64,000 bases of DNA from Oligoflexia bacterium (lineage in GTDB: Bacteria > Bdellovibrionota > Bacteriovoracia > Bacteriovoracales > Bacteriovoracaceae): assembly GCA_015232355.1 (NCBI GenBank), contig JADFZW010000008.1:62001-126000 (forward strand). The letters run 5' to 3'. The translations under genes were made by a program, and so were the position numbers. Positions 8,713 through 18,574 of the stretch are shown piece after piece. Under the pieces are notes generated by a model that was not told the DNA's origin, searched no databases, and was given only the letters and a program-made list of their open reading frames with translations. Every line of letters begins with the position of its first letter. The first letter of the stretch is position 1.

Positions 8713-10992
8713 TTATCGTAATATATAAGTCTCCTCTACAGTATTAAACATCGCAACTCCACCATACTCATCAGCAACATACAGATAGTCACCATCCACT
8801 TTTACTACATTTGCAGAGTAATCAGTTTTAAAAGTTTGAATCCAACTTAAAACATTTGGAGTAGTAATATCGAATACAGAAACACCAATATTACCATCGG
8901 CCACATAAAGGTAATTACCTTTTAATGCAATTCCATATGCGGTAGGAGAATCATAAGTCACTCCGTAAGGTCCGTAAGCAGTACCTTGGGCCACATGATA
9001 TTGTCCCACTATAGATGGTGTACTAATGGTTGTAAGATCTATCACTGTAATTCCATATTTTCCATCTGCCACATATGCATAACTACCCTTCACTACAACT
9101 TCATATGCATTTCCAATTGTATCCTGAGAAGAGACTAAAGTTGGAGTACTTGGTATTGTGATATCTAAGATAATTAATCCAGATAAACTTGTTGTAAGGT
9201 AAGCATAATTTCCACTTACAAAAACGCTATAAGCAGTTCCAGTAGTTACGTATGATCCGGCCAAAGCAGGAGCAGACTCTGTAGCAAGACTATAAATACT
9301 TAATCCTAAAGATCTTGGAACAAAAAGATAACTACCACTGACTACAATCTTATCTGCTGAACTTACAAGAATAGTAGTGGAGAGTGTTGGGGTTGCTGGT
9401 GTGGTAACATCAATCACATCTATATTTGTTGTTCCTCTAACAGCATAGAGATAATTACCACTAATTGCCACATGCTTATATTGATAATTATCATGATCTC
9501 CATAGGAACCTATATAGAGAGGAGTTCCTCTGTTTGTTACATCATAAACTTTAATTCCATATTGATTGTCAGCAACGTAGAGGTAATTTCCACTTCTAAC
9601 AGAATCATGAACATTATATGATGTTTTAATATTTCCACTTAATGTTGGAGTACCTACAGTGGTAATATCAATAACTTTAAATCCTCTCGTACCATCAGCA
9701 ATGTAAGCATAGTTACCATAAACAACAATCTTTTGAGATGAATAATCTACCGTAGCAGTATCTGAACTTGAACCAGTAAGAGCAGCAGGAATATCATCTG
9801 CGGCACTAGAAACATTTATAATTTTAAGACCAGCACTATCGCTGGCCATATAAGCATAATCTCCACTGATTGCAATTCCATTTTGAGTTCCATGATCGAC
9901 AATAGCGTCCCCTACTCCAAGACCCGTGGCCGTCGTTGCATCTACTGCAATGACCCCTGCAGTTCCTGCTGTTACGAAAAGAATATCTCCTCTAAACGCT
10001 AGATCTGTAAAAGTTTGGGCCGCAGCTGTATTATAAGGAGAATTTAGCGCATTTGCTGGAATAGCTGGCGTAGAAACATCAATTACAACTATATCATCAC
10101 ATACACCATCAACTGATTTGCTTCCAATTCCATAAATATAATCTCCCTTCTTAACTGTTTTATATAGTTCAACACCGGCAAGAGATCCCGTTAAAGTTGG
10201 TAAACTTTTTGTAGTTACATCTATTATATAAAATATATCAGAAGCACTTCCATCACATAGGTCATCAGTACCACCTAAATTTCCACTAGAAAGATATGCA
10301 TAATTTCCACTGACATATACATTTATAACTGATGTAACAGCATAAGTTGATTGATAGGTTGGAGTCTGTGGTGTAGTGATATCATAAATAATCATTCCAT
10401 TTCCATAGTCAGCAACATACAAATAATTTCCAGAAACATAAACTGATTTAGCTTGTCCTGGAGTCTCAATACTAGTTATTAATGTTGGAGAAGCAGCAGT
10501 CTCTACATTGTAAACTTCAACTCCTTTGTATCCTTTAGCAACGTAAGCATATTTACCATCACTATTTACTTGTACATCATACGCCATACCACCTAATCCA
10601 TATGGACCAAAAACAATAGAATCATTTAAGCAATCTGATGTTGTATCATTTTGATATTTAAATTTCACATAAACATTGGCCGTGCCATTAGTTTGTGAGA
10701 GTGTCCAAGTTCTATCTTTATTATAAGGTTCCCATGTGCCTCCACTTGCACATCCAGATGTATTAGTAATATACATTTGAATTGGTGGACCATCTGATGA
10801 ATGAAGATTAAGTAATACCTCTCTACTACTAGTTCGAGTCTCATCTCCATTAATATAAATAAATCTTGTCGGAGTTACTGGTTTCACTCCCTTCTCAAGA
10901 CCACAAGAAACAAATAAAACTGTAGAAAGCGCAAACAAAATGAAGAGCAATGTTTGACATATGATATTTATTTTCATTCGCAATATTTTCAT
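8713..10992 (-). CDS. LVIVD-repeat beta-propeller lipoprotein
   Basis: A 759-residue protein with AGGAGG upstream of the ATG and a lipobox ending LFVSC. Residues about 35-125 form a separate domain (YINGDETRTSS, MYITNTSGCASGGTWEPYN) of the kind often seen at the front of deltaproteobacterial lipoproteins. The rest is about 14 copies of a 40-45 residue unit with a core like VSGNYAYVAD...G..V.DITTP..PT, the LVIVD repeat family, which folds as beta-propellers. It is likely surface- or periplasm-exposed and binds proteins or polysaccharides. The next gene downstream is convergent, with the terminator at 8613 between them. Confidence 0.88.
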   Translation of the reverse strand: MKILRMKINIICQTLLFILFALSTVLFVSCGLEKGVKPVTPTRFIYINGDETRTSSREVLLNLHSSDGPPIQMYITNTSGCASGGTWEPYNKDRTWTLSQTNGTANVYVKFKYQNDTTSDCLNDSIVFGPYGLGGMAYDVQVNSDGKYAYVAKGYKGVEVYNVETAASPTLITSIETPGQAKSVYVSGNYLYVADYGNGMIIYDITTPQTPTYQSTYAVTSVINVYVSGNYAYLSSGNLGGTDDLCDGSASDIFYIIDVTTKSLPTLTGSLAGVELYKTVKKGDYIYGIGSKSVDGVCDDIVVIDVSTPAIPANALNSPYNTAAAQTFTDLAFRGDILFVTAGTAGVIAVDATTATGLGVGDAIVDHGTQNGIAISGDYAYMASDSAGLKIINVSSAADDIPAALTGSSSDTATVDYSSQKIVVYGNYAYIADGTRGFKVIDITTVGTPTLSGNIKTSYNVHDSVRSGNYLYVADNQYGIKVYDVTNRGTPLYIGSYGDHDNYQYKHVAISGNYLYAVRGTTNIDVIDVTTPATPTLSTTILVSSADKIVVSGSYLFVPRSLGLSIYSLATESAPALAGSYVTTGTAYSVFVSGNYAYLTTSLSGLIILDITIPSTPTLVSSQDTIGNAYEVVVKGSYAYVADGKYGITVIDLTTISTPSIVGQYHVAQGTAYGPYGVTYDSPTAYGIALKGNYLYVADGNIGVSVFDITTPNVLSWIQTFKTDYSANVVKVDGDYLYVADEYGGVAMFNTVEETYILR

Positions 10993-11027
10993 ACTATCAT
11001 CCCTCCTAAATTTTTTAATTAATAAAT

Positions 11028-11636
11028 TTAAATAAGTGTGCTAGGAAATGAAATAAACACTGAGATCACACTACTAGTTTTTTCCTTAAAAGTTTGGTTA
11101 ATGTAAGTGTATGGCATTTCCCATCTTTCATTAACATCAACCGATTTAAACACCTTGTATGTCTGTAATCCATACTCAGCATTGATTCGAAATTTAGGAC
11201 CAACATTAAATCCTAATCCAAATTTAAATCCAGTAGCACCAAAAACTCCAAGATTTTTTACATCCATTTTTCTCTCTAGAGTGTACGCACCCCAGATTCG
11301 AAGTGGTAAACCTAAAAATGCATAACCAAGTAAAGCATTTATCTCAGTTGCACTTTGGTTAGTGTCGATTGATGATTTTGGAGCTAAAGCATCTCTTGTG
11401 TATTGACCTGTAGCTATTTGGCCACGTACTCCTAGTATAATTCCTACTATACTAGTTGTAAGTTCCATTCCAGCAAACATGTCAGTATAGGTTCCTTTAA
11501 CAGTAGAATCCCCAACCTTTTGTTCATGCGATCCTTTAGCATAGCCAACCAAAGGAGCATAATCAATCAAAGCATAAAGCGTAGAAGAAAAGAAAATTGA
11601 AACGATAAAGATTAAACTACATAAGAGTTTTCTCAT
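11028..11636 (-). CDS. Small outer-membrane beta-barrel protein, paralogue B
   Basis: A 202-residue protein with a signal peptide (CSLIFIVSIFFSSTLYA). The mature start DYAPLVGYAKGSHEQKVGDS and the internal PLRIWGAYTLERK and RINAEYGLQTYK align with paralogues at 7914 and 50624 at the same relative positions. The last strand ends in ISFPSTLI. GGAGGG precedes the ATG at good spacing. It lies just upstream of the LVIVD lipoprotein on the same strand (35 bp gap), so the two could be co-transcribed. Function unknown beyond being a probable outer-membrane barrel. Confidence 0.72.
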   Translation of the reverse strand: MRKLLCSLIFIVSIFFSSTLYALIDYAPLVGYAKGSHEQKVGDSTVKGTYTDMFAGMELTTSIVGIILGVRGQIATGQYTRDALAPKSSIDTNQSATEINALLGYAFLGLPLRIWGAYTLERKMDVKNLGVFGATGFKFGLGFNVGPKFRINAEYGLQTYKVFKSVDVNERWEMPYTYINQTFKEKTSSVISVFISFPSTLI

Positions 11637-11741
11637 TTATAGTACCCTCCAATCATAAAAAAACTTGTATGATAGTGAAATGGTATACTCAAAAATATCA
11701 TCTATCAAATAAACAAATCTTGAGTGTTTTATTTTTTTTAT

Positions 11742-12545
11742 TTAGTCTTTGATTTTTATTTTTGCGATAATTTTATCTTCGAAACCGACTAATTCGCTCG
11801 GAGTTTTTATGGTAAGAATTCTACTTTCACCGGCCAAAATATTTTCATTTGAATATTTCTCCATTTGATCATCGGGCACCTTTACTTCTACATTTGACTC
11901 TTTTGCATCTTTTGCATCTTTAACTTCTTTAGCTTCACTACTTAAATAGATATCCATGTTCTTAACTATTATATGCTCATTTCCATCATTTTTTATAGTA
12001 AGCGATATTAGATTTTCCTTATAAACTTCTTTTGCTAATTCCCTTTTAACTTTTTCTACTACTAACTTTGGTCTGCTATTTTGAGGACGAACATAGACAG
12101 AACAAACATACTCAAAGAGAAATTTAATTTGTCCTGCTTGCCCACCACCGCCATTGCCATTATCATCTTTTTGAGAAGAGACTGGTAGTTGGCGTACAAT
12201 TAGACGAAATGGTAATTCAGATTTTATATCCTTAGTGCCTGTCCAAATCACTCTGATATTTTTTATCTCCTTGGGTTTTAATTGAAATTGCATCGGGTAA
12301 GCTTTTAACTCCTCAGTTTTTTTTCGCTCCTCTTTTCCATGAAGATCAATTGATCTAGTTGTCACATCTGCCTCAATTGATATTACTTCATCTTTGTCAT
12401 TACTAACTTGAAAAGTTGTAGAGGAATTTTTTCCTCCCTCCGGTGAGAGTGTGGCCACCATTGGGGATATTTTAAAGGCCCATAGATTAAATGAAAAAAA
12501 AGTTAAAGTTAAAAATAGACTCAAGTTTAAAAATATTATTTTCAT
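11742..12545 (-). CDS. Periplasmic pilus chaperone (PapD-like)
   Basis: A 267-residue protein with a signal peptide ending NLWAFKIS. Family marks are ISPMVATLSPEGGKNSSTTFQVSND in the first Ig domain (the G1/A1 strand region), YPMQFQLKPKEIKNIRVIW (the F1-G1 motif area) and ELPFRLIVRQLPV, all typical of PapD/CsuC-type chaperones. The second Ig domain carries an Ala/Lys/Asp-rich low-complexity insert (KDAKDAKES). It should donate a G1 strand to pilus subunits and deliver them to the usher. It is the last gene of the minus-strand usher-subunit-chaperone operon. Confidence 0.85.
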   Translation of the reverse strand: MKIIFLNLSLFLTLTFFSFNLWAFKISPMVATLSPEGGKNSSTTFQVSNDKDEVISIEADVTTRSIDLHGKEERKKTEELKAYPMQFQLKPKEIKNIRVIWTGTKDIKSELPFRLIVRQLPVSSQKDDNGNGGGGQAGQIKFLFEYVCSVYVRPQNSRPKLVVEKVKRELAKEVYKENLISLTIKNDGNEHIIVKNMDIYLSSEAKEVKDAKDAKESNVEVKVPDDQMEKYSNENILAGESRILTIKTPSELVGFEDKIIAKIKIKD

Positions 12546-12592
12546 AGTTATTAATCTACCTCCAAATATTACAGTTATAATTACAGTTACAG

Positions 12593-13528
12593 TTACAAAT
12601 TAGTTGCTATGGTAATAAAGATAACATCGCTATATTGTCCTGCTAGTTGATTTTTTACTTCACCCATTACTACTCTAACTGGAATCCTCTGCCCCTCATT
12701 TGCAGTCACTCCAACTCCACTTGCCGCTAACACTGGAGTTGATGAACTACCGGCCAAATTGATTGTACTATTATTTATTAGCATACTATAATTGACCATC
12801 GATTGATAATTTGTATGTTTTAAATTTCCATTATAAGTTGATGAGAGATACAAATTGTAACCAGCATTGGAGAGAACCACAATATCAAAAGACATACTTT
12901 GACCACTGGCCAAAACTCCAAAATTTAAATTTTGATAAGTTGATGTTAAATCAAATGGGGCCCCACTACTAACTAAGGAGAGATCAATCTTTGTTGGATA
13001 ATTATATGTGTATGTAAGCGTTTTGCTACTTTGGATTAAACCTCCGCTACTCACAGTTCCTTGATACAAATTAACAGTGTAGCTTTCCGTATATGTTCCC
13101 GCCAACATAATATTTGCAGGCAGTGAAAGTGTTGTTTTATAAGTTAAAATATTTTCTAATATCTTATTTTTTTTTATAAATGTTCCTGTTATGCAATCAC
13201 TATCACTTCTGATATCAGGAATATCTTTTATGATATAATTGGATGAATTATTTTTATAGAGTTGCATAGGAAGTTTGCTGTTACCAAGATATAAATTTCG
13301 ATTATAGTCGCTAGAACGCCCCTTGCTTATGCCAACAAAATAGGAACATCCAAATGAATCATTTTTTCTACTTACCTTAAAATCAAGCACTGGTGCAGAG
13401 TTGGCGTTTAAATTATAAGTTGGATAGTTGAGTGTAAGTGCAAGACCACTACAAGCGTGGCCTTCTTCTAAGTAAATTAGAAGATAAATAAGAGACAAAA
13501 AAAGATATTTAAATATTTTTTTAATCAT
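12593..13528 (-). CDS. Spore-coat-U/CsuE-like pilus tip or minor subunit
   Basis: A 311-residue secreted protein with two subunit-like domains. The first begins CSGLALTLNYPTYNLN with two further Cys (SFGCSYFVGIS, SDCITG). The second runs from LNFGVLASGQSMSFDIVVLSNAGYNLYLSS to the C-terminal strand AGQYSDVIFITIATN, which is characteristic of SCPU / Csu-type subunits. A two-domain layout fits a tip adhesin like CsuE. The gene lies 8 bp after the usher stop and 47 bp before the chaperone start. Subunit recognition by the chaperone would use the final beta-strand. Confidence 0.75.
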   Translation of the reverse strand: MIKKIFKYLFLSLIYLLIYLEEGHACSGLALTLNYPTYNLNANSAPVLDFKVSRKNDSFGCSYFVGISKGRSSDYNRNLYLGNSKLPMQLYKNNSSNYIIKDIPDIRSDSDCITGTFIKKNKILENILTYKTTLSLPANIMLAGTYTESYTVNLYQGTVSSGGLIQSSKTLTYTYNYPTKIDLSLVSSGAPFDLTSTYQNLNFGVLASGQSMSFDIVVLSNAGYNLYLSSTYNGNLKHTNYQSMVNYSMLINNSTINLAGSSSTPVLAASGVGVTANEGQRIPVRVVMGEVKNQLAGQYSDVIFITIATNL

Positions 13529-13536
13529 TTAATTAT

Positions 13537-16218
13537 TTAATCATTTCTATTAAAAATTAAAGTTCCTAAATCAAACGTACTTGTGACAGTATCCGATTCA
13601 TTACTCGTTTTTTCAAGATATTTTTGTAAATCAATTTCTAATGGATCATATCTATTATCATCTATGACTAATTTTAATTTTAAATTTTGAGTTGAAATCT
13701 CATCTATAAATATTCGCCCTTCTCGATTAGAGAAAAATTCTGCCATCATTTCATCCTTTACTCCATTTCCAAATGAAAAGACTTTACCTGTCTTTAATGT
13801 TAGATTATTTCCTCTGCTATCTTTAATGTAAGCTACAACTGATCTCTTCTTAGTTAAAGCTATTTTTATCCCTACACCACTCTTGTATGAATTAAGGATG
13901 GTTATATTTTCAAATGCCAAATTTTCTCCCATTGGCAGCTCAGCACTATCTAAGAATAAATTTTCTCTGCTATAGGGCCGAATTGATGGTACTAAAGCAC
14001 TCCCAAAATAATTAATCTCAGCAATAGCAAAATTATAGGAACGATTAATTGGTATAGAATATTTTTTAGATGGGGGATCGGTATTTATTATAGCAAAGGA
14101 ATCAGAAATTGGGCGTCCGAATGCAAAGAGAGAGTTCGCATAAGCAAGAGCAAAACGCATGGTCACTTCTCCAGAGTGTTTATCAGCATCAGATGCTGAT
14201 GATGCAGAAGAGGTTGAAGACGCTGGATTTTTATTTCTAGTTAGTGCATGGGCCACTCTACTCTCAAAACGAGATGCTAAATAATTTACATCTGCACCTA
14301 AATTTTTTTGATTCTCATTTTCATTATACAAAATACCAGAAGAGAGTGATTCATGGCCTTTGCTGTATCTATGCTGAAATTGAGTTGCAGAATTTTTATC
14401 AAAGGTATTATAACTGCTACTTCCCTGCATTTGTCCCTTTGAATCTACCCAAGTAAGCATAAATAATATTCGCTTCTCGCCTTTTTCACCTTTATCATTT
14501 GCACTTTTCAATTCTTGAGTATAGTTGATTCCAAAGTTAAATTCTCGAGCAAAACTTTTACTTAGATCAAATTTAAAACTTAAAGTATCAGTTTGCGGAA
14601 AACGATTATCTTGATAAACTAATCCCCCACCCACACTTAAATTTCCAAGCTCAATAAATCTTTTTATAAGATATAGATCACTATATAAACGTAAAGATGA
14701 AGGGGATTCTCCTACAGCTTTAAAGTAGACATCTTGTACTCTAAGAGAGGCACGCCACAAAAAAAGTGCTTCTCTTTTTCCCCACTTTTCTAAAGAATTA
14801 ATTTCTGTTTTAAAAGCAAGCGCATATTTTTTTTCTCTGTTAGCATCTCCTTTATCTTTATCCTCACCTTTACTTCCACTGTATGCTAGATTATTAGCAA
14901 TTAGAGCAATGGGAGTTAAAAATTTACATTCAACACCCAAGAGTTGATCATCTCTATTTAACTGAAGATTTCCTCCTAAATTTAATTGATCTTTTATTCC
15001 ATAACGATAAAAAAATGTACCTCTACCTTTACTCGAATCATATTTTTTTTGATAATCCTCCACATATGATGGATAATCATAGCTCACTAAAAATTCCGAG
15101 GTGGTGGCCGCTAAAATCTCTCCATGATACAATTGGGAAATGTTTATCTGTTCAACATTTCCTAAGTTATCAGTGATTTTCAAAATTAAATTATTCTCAC
15201 CAGAACTAAATGGAATATTAGTTAAATCAAAGGGGCCGGCAGGTAAAGTTTTTTTATCTACTAAAGAACCATTTAAATAAACTTCTAATAATGAACTCCT
15301 CTTTAAAATAAGAGAGTTGCCAGAATTAGAAGTAACTGCGCTCGAATAAGAGTTCGCGAGTGAATTTGTTTTAGTTAAATTTTGAGCATTGATTGCATAA
15401 TCTCTGAATATCGCCACTCCTGCTCCGGCACTACTACTTTGAAATCCCATCAAAGGATACTCACTATCACCTACAATATATCTTACTAAATGTTTTCGAT
15501 CATCATGTATTAACCTAGAATTTCCTCTGGTCCAACTATGTTCGCGTTCACTAAAATATTCGTGGTTTGATTCAAGGATTAAATTATAAATATTTCCTAC
15601 AAATTGAAAGTTTGAAAAAAAACTGTTACTTTCATCAAACTCTGTTTCTCTCTTTTGATTACTGTAGACTCTACCTAAATTTGTATTTAAATAAAAACTG
15701 CTGCCATTAAAAGTAAAATCATTTGCTCTACTACTTGCATTTACATCTACACTATTTGAAGATTGGTTGGCAGATTGATTGACCGCCAAAAGATTAACAA
15801 TATTTTTCTTTCTTAACTCTGCAGGTATTATAAGCTCTAAGGATAATAAATTTTCATCATATTTATAATCTATATTCAATTGCTGAAGATCTTTAATGTT
15901 TATACTAGTACTAGTACTAGTACTATTTAAGCAACTATTTTTGGCATTTTCAATTATAAGCTTTAACCTGAGCATAATACTATCTTCAACTATTCCCTCT
16001 AGTATTTTGCTCATCCCATTTGCTTCAAGTAGAAATTTTTCTGGTTGCTGATTTGGGGTAATCCACAACACAGCTAACTCTTCACCTTCTACAAGCACTG
16101 GAACAGTTAAAGCAAATTTTTCATTATTACATATCCTCTCCTCTGCTAATAGCAAAGAGAATAGCAAAGAGAAGGTATAAAAAAACAACACCAAAATTAC
16201 TAATATTTTTTTATTCAC
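13537..16218 (-). CDS. Outer-membrane usher (FimD/PapC family)
   Basis: An 893-residue protein with a signal peptide (VILVLFFYTFSLLFSLLLAEE). The central barrel carries usher hallmarks: GDSEYPLMGFQSSSAGAGVAIFRD, LEVYLNGSLVDKKTLPAGPFDLTNIPFSSGENNL (plug-side region, PAGPFDL motif) and many aromatic-rich strands. The C-terminal part includes ENLAFENITILNSYKSGVGIK and GKVFSFGNGV. It secretes and assembles pilus subunits delivered by the chaperone. The length fits CsuD-type ushers. First gene of the operon; the 425-bp gap upstream separates it from the divergent pilin gene. A Ser/Ala array (SSTSSASSASDADK) near residue 680 is a small in-frame repeat. Confidence 0.88.
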   Translation of the reverse strand: MNKKILVILVLFFYTFSLLFSLLLAEERICNNEKFALTVPVLVEGEELAVLWITPNQQPEKFLLEANGMSKILEGIVEDSIMLRLKLIIENAKNSCLNSTSTSTSINIKDLQQLNIDYKYDENLLSLELIIPAELRKKNIVNLLAVNQSANQSSNSVDVNASSRANDFTFNGSSFYLNTNLGRVYSNQKRETEFDESNSFFSNFQFVGNIYNLILESNHEYFSEREHSWTRGNSRLIHDDRKHLVRYIVGDSEYPLMGFQSSSAGAGVAIFRDYAINAQNLTKTNSLANSYSSAVTSNSGNSLILKRSSLLEVYLNGSLVDKKTLPAGPFDLTNIPFSSGENNLILKITDNLGNVEQINISQLYHGEILAATTSEFLVSYDYPSYVEDYQKKYDSSKGRGTFFYRYGIKDQLNLGGNLQLNRDDQLLGVECKFLTPIALIANNLAYSGSKGEDKDKGDANREKKYALAFKTEINSLEKWGKREALFLWRASLRVQDVYFKAVGESPSSLRLYSDLYLIKRFIELGNLSVGGGLVYQDNRFPQTDTLSFKFDLSKSFAREFNFGINYTQELKSANDKGEKGEKRILFMLTWVDSKGQMQGSSSYNTFDKNSATQFQHRYSKGHESLSSGILYNENENQKNLGADVNYLASRFESRVAHALTRNKNPASSTSSASSASDADKHSGEVTMRFALAYANSLFAFGRPISDSFAIINTDPPSKKYSIPINRSYNFAIAEINYFGSALVPSIRPYSRENLFLDSAELPMGENLAFENITILNSYKSGVGIKIALTKKRSVVAYIKDSRGNNLTLKTGKVFSFGNGVKDEMMAEFFSNREGRIFIDEISTQNLKLKLVIDDNRYDPLEIDLQKYLEKTSNESDTVTSTFDLGTLIFNRND

Positions 16219-16563
16219 AATTAAACACTAACAAATAGTTTATGTTTTGCAAATTACAAGAAGAGATCTTTTGAATAAATATTAAACATGCACTCAACAA
16301 GATCTATCTACTCTCAATATTAACAAAGTTAATTCAAAAGAATATATATTTAAAAATCAAATACCATACAATTAAAAAGAAAATAATTTCTTCTTAATTT
16401 AATTTTATTCAATAATAATCAACTACTCATCAAGAAAGAAAAACAAACAAAAATTATTTCGTTAACGTATATTTTTAATACAGACCTAGAAATTAACATA
16501 AATAAAATCATTTTAATTTATTTGTAACCATCGATATTTACTCAAGCACTATTTTCGCACAAG

Positions 16564-16579
16564 TGGCATCCTGCTTGCT
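16564..16579 (+). promoter_or_regulatory. Candidate sigma-54 promoter of the pilin genes
   Basis: The sequence TGGCATCCTGCTTGCT matches the sigma-54 consensus TGGCACGNNNNTTGCW at every conserved base except C6 and G7, with the GG and GC elements 10 bp apart as required. Transcription would begin near 16590, about 55 bp before the pilin ATG. The rest of the 425-bp gap (16219-16643) is very AT-rich, with one 8-bp palindrome, CGTTAACG at 16460-16467, about 100 bp upstream, where an enhancer-binding protein could sit. No other gene is visible in the gap. Confidence 0.6.
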
Positions 16580-16643
16580 TTATATATTACATAGCTAGCG
16601 ATAGAAAAAATCTTAATAACGAACGGAACAAAAGGAGTAAATT

Positions 16644-17150
16644 ATGAAAAATTTAATAGTTAAGAAAATTGTCCTAGTTATCTTTTTAATTTTTACCTTC
16701 ACAACACTTACAATCACTACCAGTATTTATGCTGCTTCTACTGGTACACTTAACTTAAGCGGAACTGTAGCAGCGATCTGTAACATTACTATCAATGCTG
16801 TAACTGAAGCAACTCAACTTAACATTACTGGTGGTGAAAGTGCCAGAAAAGTTGCAAGTGTTGATGAGCAATCTAACAGTATTACTGGTTATAAAATCTT
16901 TATGTCTTCTGCTAATGGTGGTGAATTAAGAAATACTAGTGATGCCACTAAGAAAACTACTTACACTGTTTCTTATAATAACGGAACTACTCAAGCACCA
17001 ACAACTACTCCAGTTGAAGTTAAAAACAAAAGTGCTTTGACAGGATTAACTACTGAAACAAGTGATGTGAAAGTAAGTGTAGTTGCTTTTCCAAATGCTC
17101 CATCAGGTACATATACAGATACTATAACTTTATCTATTCAAGCTAACTAA
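16644..17150 (+). CDS. Major pilin subunit of the chaperone-usher system
   Basis: A 168-residue protein with a clear signal peptide (cleavage after SIYAA) and an AAGGAG Shine-Dalgarno. The mature protein begins ASTGTLNLSGTVAAICNITINAV and ends APSGTYTDTITLSIQAN, a pattern of a first-strand donor region plus a C-terminal beta strand, as in chaperone-usher subunits. Only one Cys is present in the mature chain, so no internal disulphide. The codon pattern is rich in ACT/GGT, suggesting high expression. It is followed 48 bp later by a paralogue. A perfect 17-bp duplication spans its stop codon. Confidence 0.78.
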   Translation: MKNLIVKKIVLVIFLIFTFTTLTITTSIYAASTGTLNLSGTVAAICNITINAVTEATQLNITGGESARKVASVDEQSNSITGYKIFMSSANGGELRNTSDATKKTTYTVSYNNGTTQAPTTTPVEVKNKSALTGLTTETSDVKVSVVAFPNAPSGTYTDTITLSIQAN

Positions 17151-17169
17151 TTATTCAAGCTAACTAATT
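17136..17169 (+). repeat. Perfect 17-bp tandem duplication across the pilin stop codon
   Basis: The unit ATTCAAGCTAACTAATT occurs at 17136-17152 and again at 17153-17169. The first copy contains the last Gln-Ala-Asn codons and the stop at 17148-17150, so the second copy is untranslated. It is one of several stop-codon duplications in this window. Confidence 0.95.
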
Positions 17170-17198
17170 CTAAATTAATCAATTCACAAGGATCCTTT

Positions 17199-17690
17199 AT
17201 GAAAGTTAATAATATACTTAATATAATTAATGTAATTATTTTAACTTTTATCAGTCCTTCTCTATTGGCCGCCAGTAATGGTGTTTTAGAGCTAAAGGGG
17301 GTTATTCCTCTAATAAATCAAATAAGTGTTGAGACTCAACCTTTAGCTCAAAATATAGATATCCCTAACGGAACTGAAGGCACTATTGCTGTAGCAACTG
17401 AAATATCTAACAATCGTGATGGCTATAATATTCAAATTTATTCATACAATGGTGGACAGCTTGTTCATCAGTTAAATTCTTCATATAAAGTTAGCTATCA
17501 ACTCTCCTATGCAAATGGAAGTTTTTTTGTACCTGGGACTAGTAGTAATCCTACTCAAGTAAAAAATATCAGTGTACTAAATGAGCTAACTACATCAACT
17601 AGTAATATAAATATCAAAACCATTCCTAACAACAATACCGTAAGTGGTAACTACAATGATACTATTGTGATCACAATTACTGCTAACTAA
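17199..17690 (+). CDS. Second pilin-like subunit
   Basis: A 163-residue secreted protein; the signal peptide ends SLLAASNG. It aligns end to end with the preceding pilin: NGVLELKGVIP for the first strand, SNNRDGYNIQIYSYNGGQLV in the centre, and TVSGNYNDTIVITITAN at the C-terminus. It lacks the single Cys of the first pilin. It may be a minor subunit or a divergent duplicate. Co-transcribed with the first pilin from the sigma-54 candidate promoter; the stop is 25 bp from the convergent regulator gene. Confidence 0.72.
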   Translation: MKVNNILNIINVIILTFISPSLLAASNGVLELKGVIPLINQISVETQPLAQNIDIPNGTEGTIAVATEISNNRDGYNIQIYSYNGGQLVHQLNSSYKVSYQLSYANGSFFVPGTSSNPTQVKNISVLNELTTSTSNINIKTIPNNNTVSGNYNDTIVITITAN

Positions 17691-17715
17691 AAAAACTACA
17701 AAATCTAAAAAAAAC

Positions 17716-18519
17716 TCAAAGCGAATAAAAATCACAAAGAAAGCAATAGATATCCTCTTCATTTGAAGGAGCAATTATCTCTCGAGAACGAGTTATTGCT
17801 TCTATTATAATATCCTTTATCTTTTGAGCATCACTTACACTAAGCGAGTGTACTCCACTATAGTGAAATCCCTTCTGCCAATCCTCTTGCAATCTGAGTG
17901 CAGTCTTTTGGCGCCAATTCGCATGCCCTATTCCTTTGAGTGCTGAAAGACGCTGCAAATGTAAATCAAACTTTAAAACTTTCCACTCGTGTCCCTCCTT
18001 AGTCACAACATTCATTCTCATCAATCTATTAAGAACACTTCTAACTATCTCTATATTTAATCCTAATCTCTCTGCAATACTCTTTTCAGTTCGATATTCA
18101 GGAATACCAATGATCACATGAATAGCGCTGTAATACCAGGCCGAATAGTAATCGACAGCATCCTCGTCACTCAACCCCTGCGAAGTTTTAAAACCTGAAT
18201 GTAGATTACTATTTCGCTCAATTAATAGCATTAAGCGCCTCTTGATCGTGCTCTTCAGTCGTGGTGTGGCCGCACGGGCCAGATTAATTAACAAAATAAA
18301 ATACTCCATCTCATCATCACTACAATGCCAAAAATCAGCAATACCTGCGCCATGATCTGGAGTTAAATTAACATGTCCATTTAAAACTTGAGAGAGGTAC
18401 GAGCGATTACATCTTGCTGCCTTCGCTAATTTTGCCTGATATCCTCTCTCACCTTTGTTATGTAAGATCATCGAACGAATCACATCAATATAATCTTCGA
18501 AGCTAAATATGTTAATCAT
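17716..18519 (-). CDS. TIGR02147-family regulatory protein
   Basis: I choose the ATG at 18519 (MINIFSFEDYIDV), preceded by GAGG at about 11 nt; a longer form from 18588 would run through an inverted repeat that looks like an operator. The 267-residue product has the family pattern: FEDYIDVIRS at the start, an HTH-like AKLAKAARCNRSYLSQVLNGHVNLTPD (about residues 30-55), DDEMEYFILLINLARA, then a second winged-helix region ERLGLNIEIVRSVLNRL. TIGR02147 proteins are abundant in Bdellovibrio and Fibrobacter and are thought to be transcription regulators. Adjacent to the pilin genes, which it may control. Confidence 0.82.
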   Translation of the reverse strand: MINIFSFEDYIDVIRSMILHNKGERGYQAKLAKAARCNRSYLSQVLNGHVNLTPDHGAGIADFWHCSDDEMEYFILLINLARAATPRLKSTIKRRLMLLIERNSNLHSGFKTSQGLSDEDAVDYYSAWYYSAIHVIIGIPEYRTEKSIAERLGLNIEIVRSVLNRLMRMNVVTKEGHEWKVLKFDLHLQRLSALKGIGHANWRQKTALRLQEDWQKGFHYSGVHSLSVSDAQKIKDIIIEAITRSREIIAPSNEEDIYCFLCDFYSL

Positions 18520-18574
18520 ATTAAATTGAACCTCAAACCTTGATTTATTTTTTTTGTTTATTTTTGTTTGTTTA

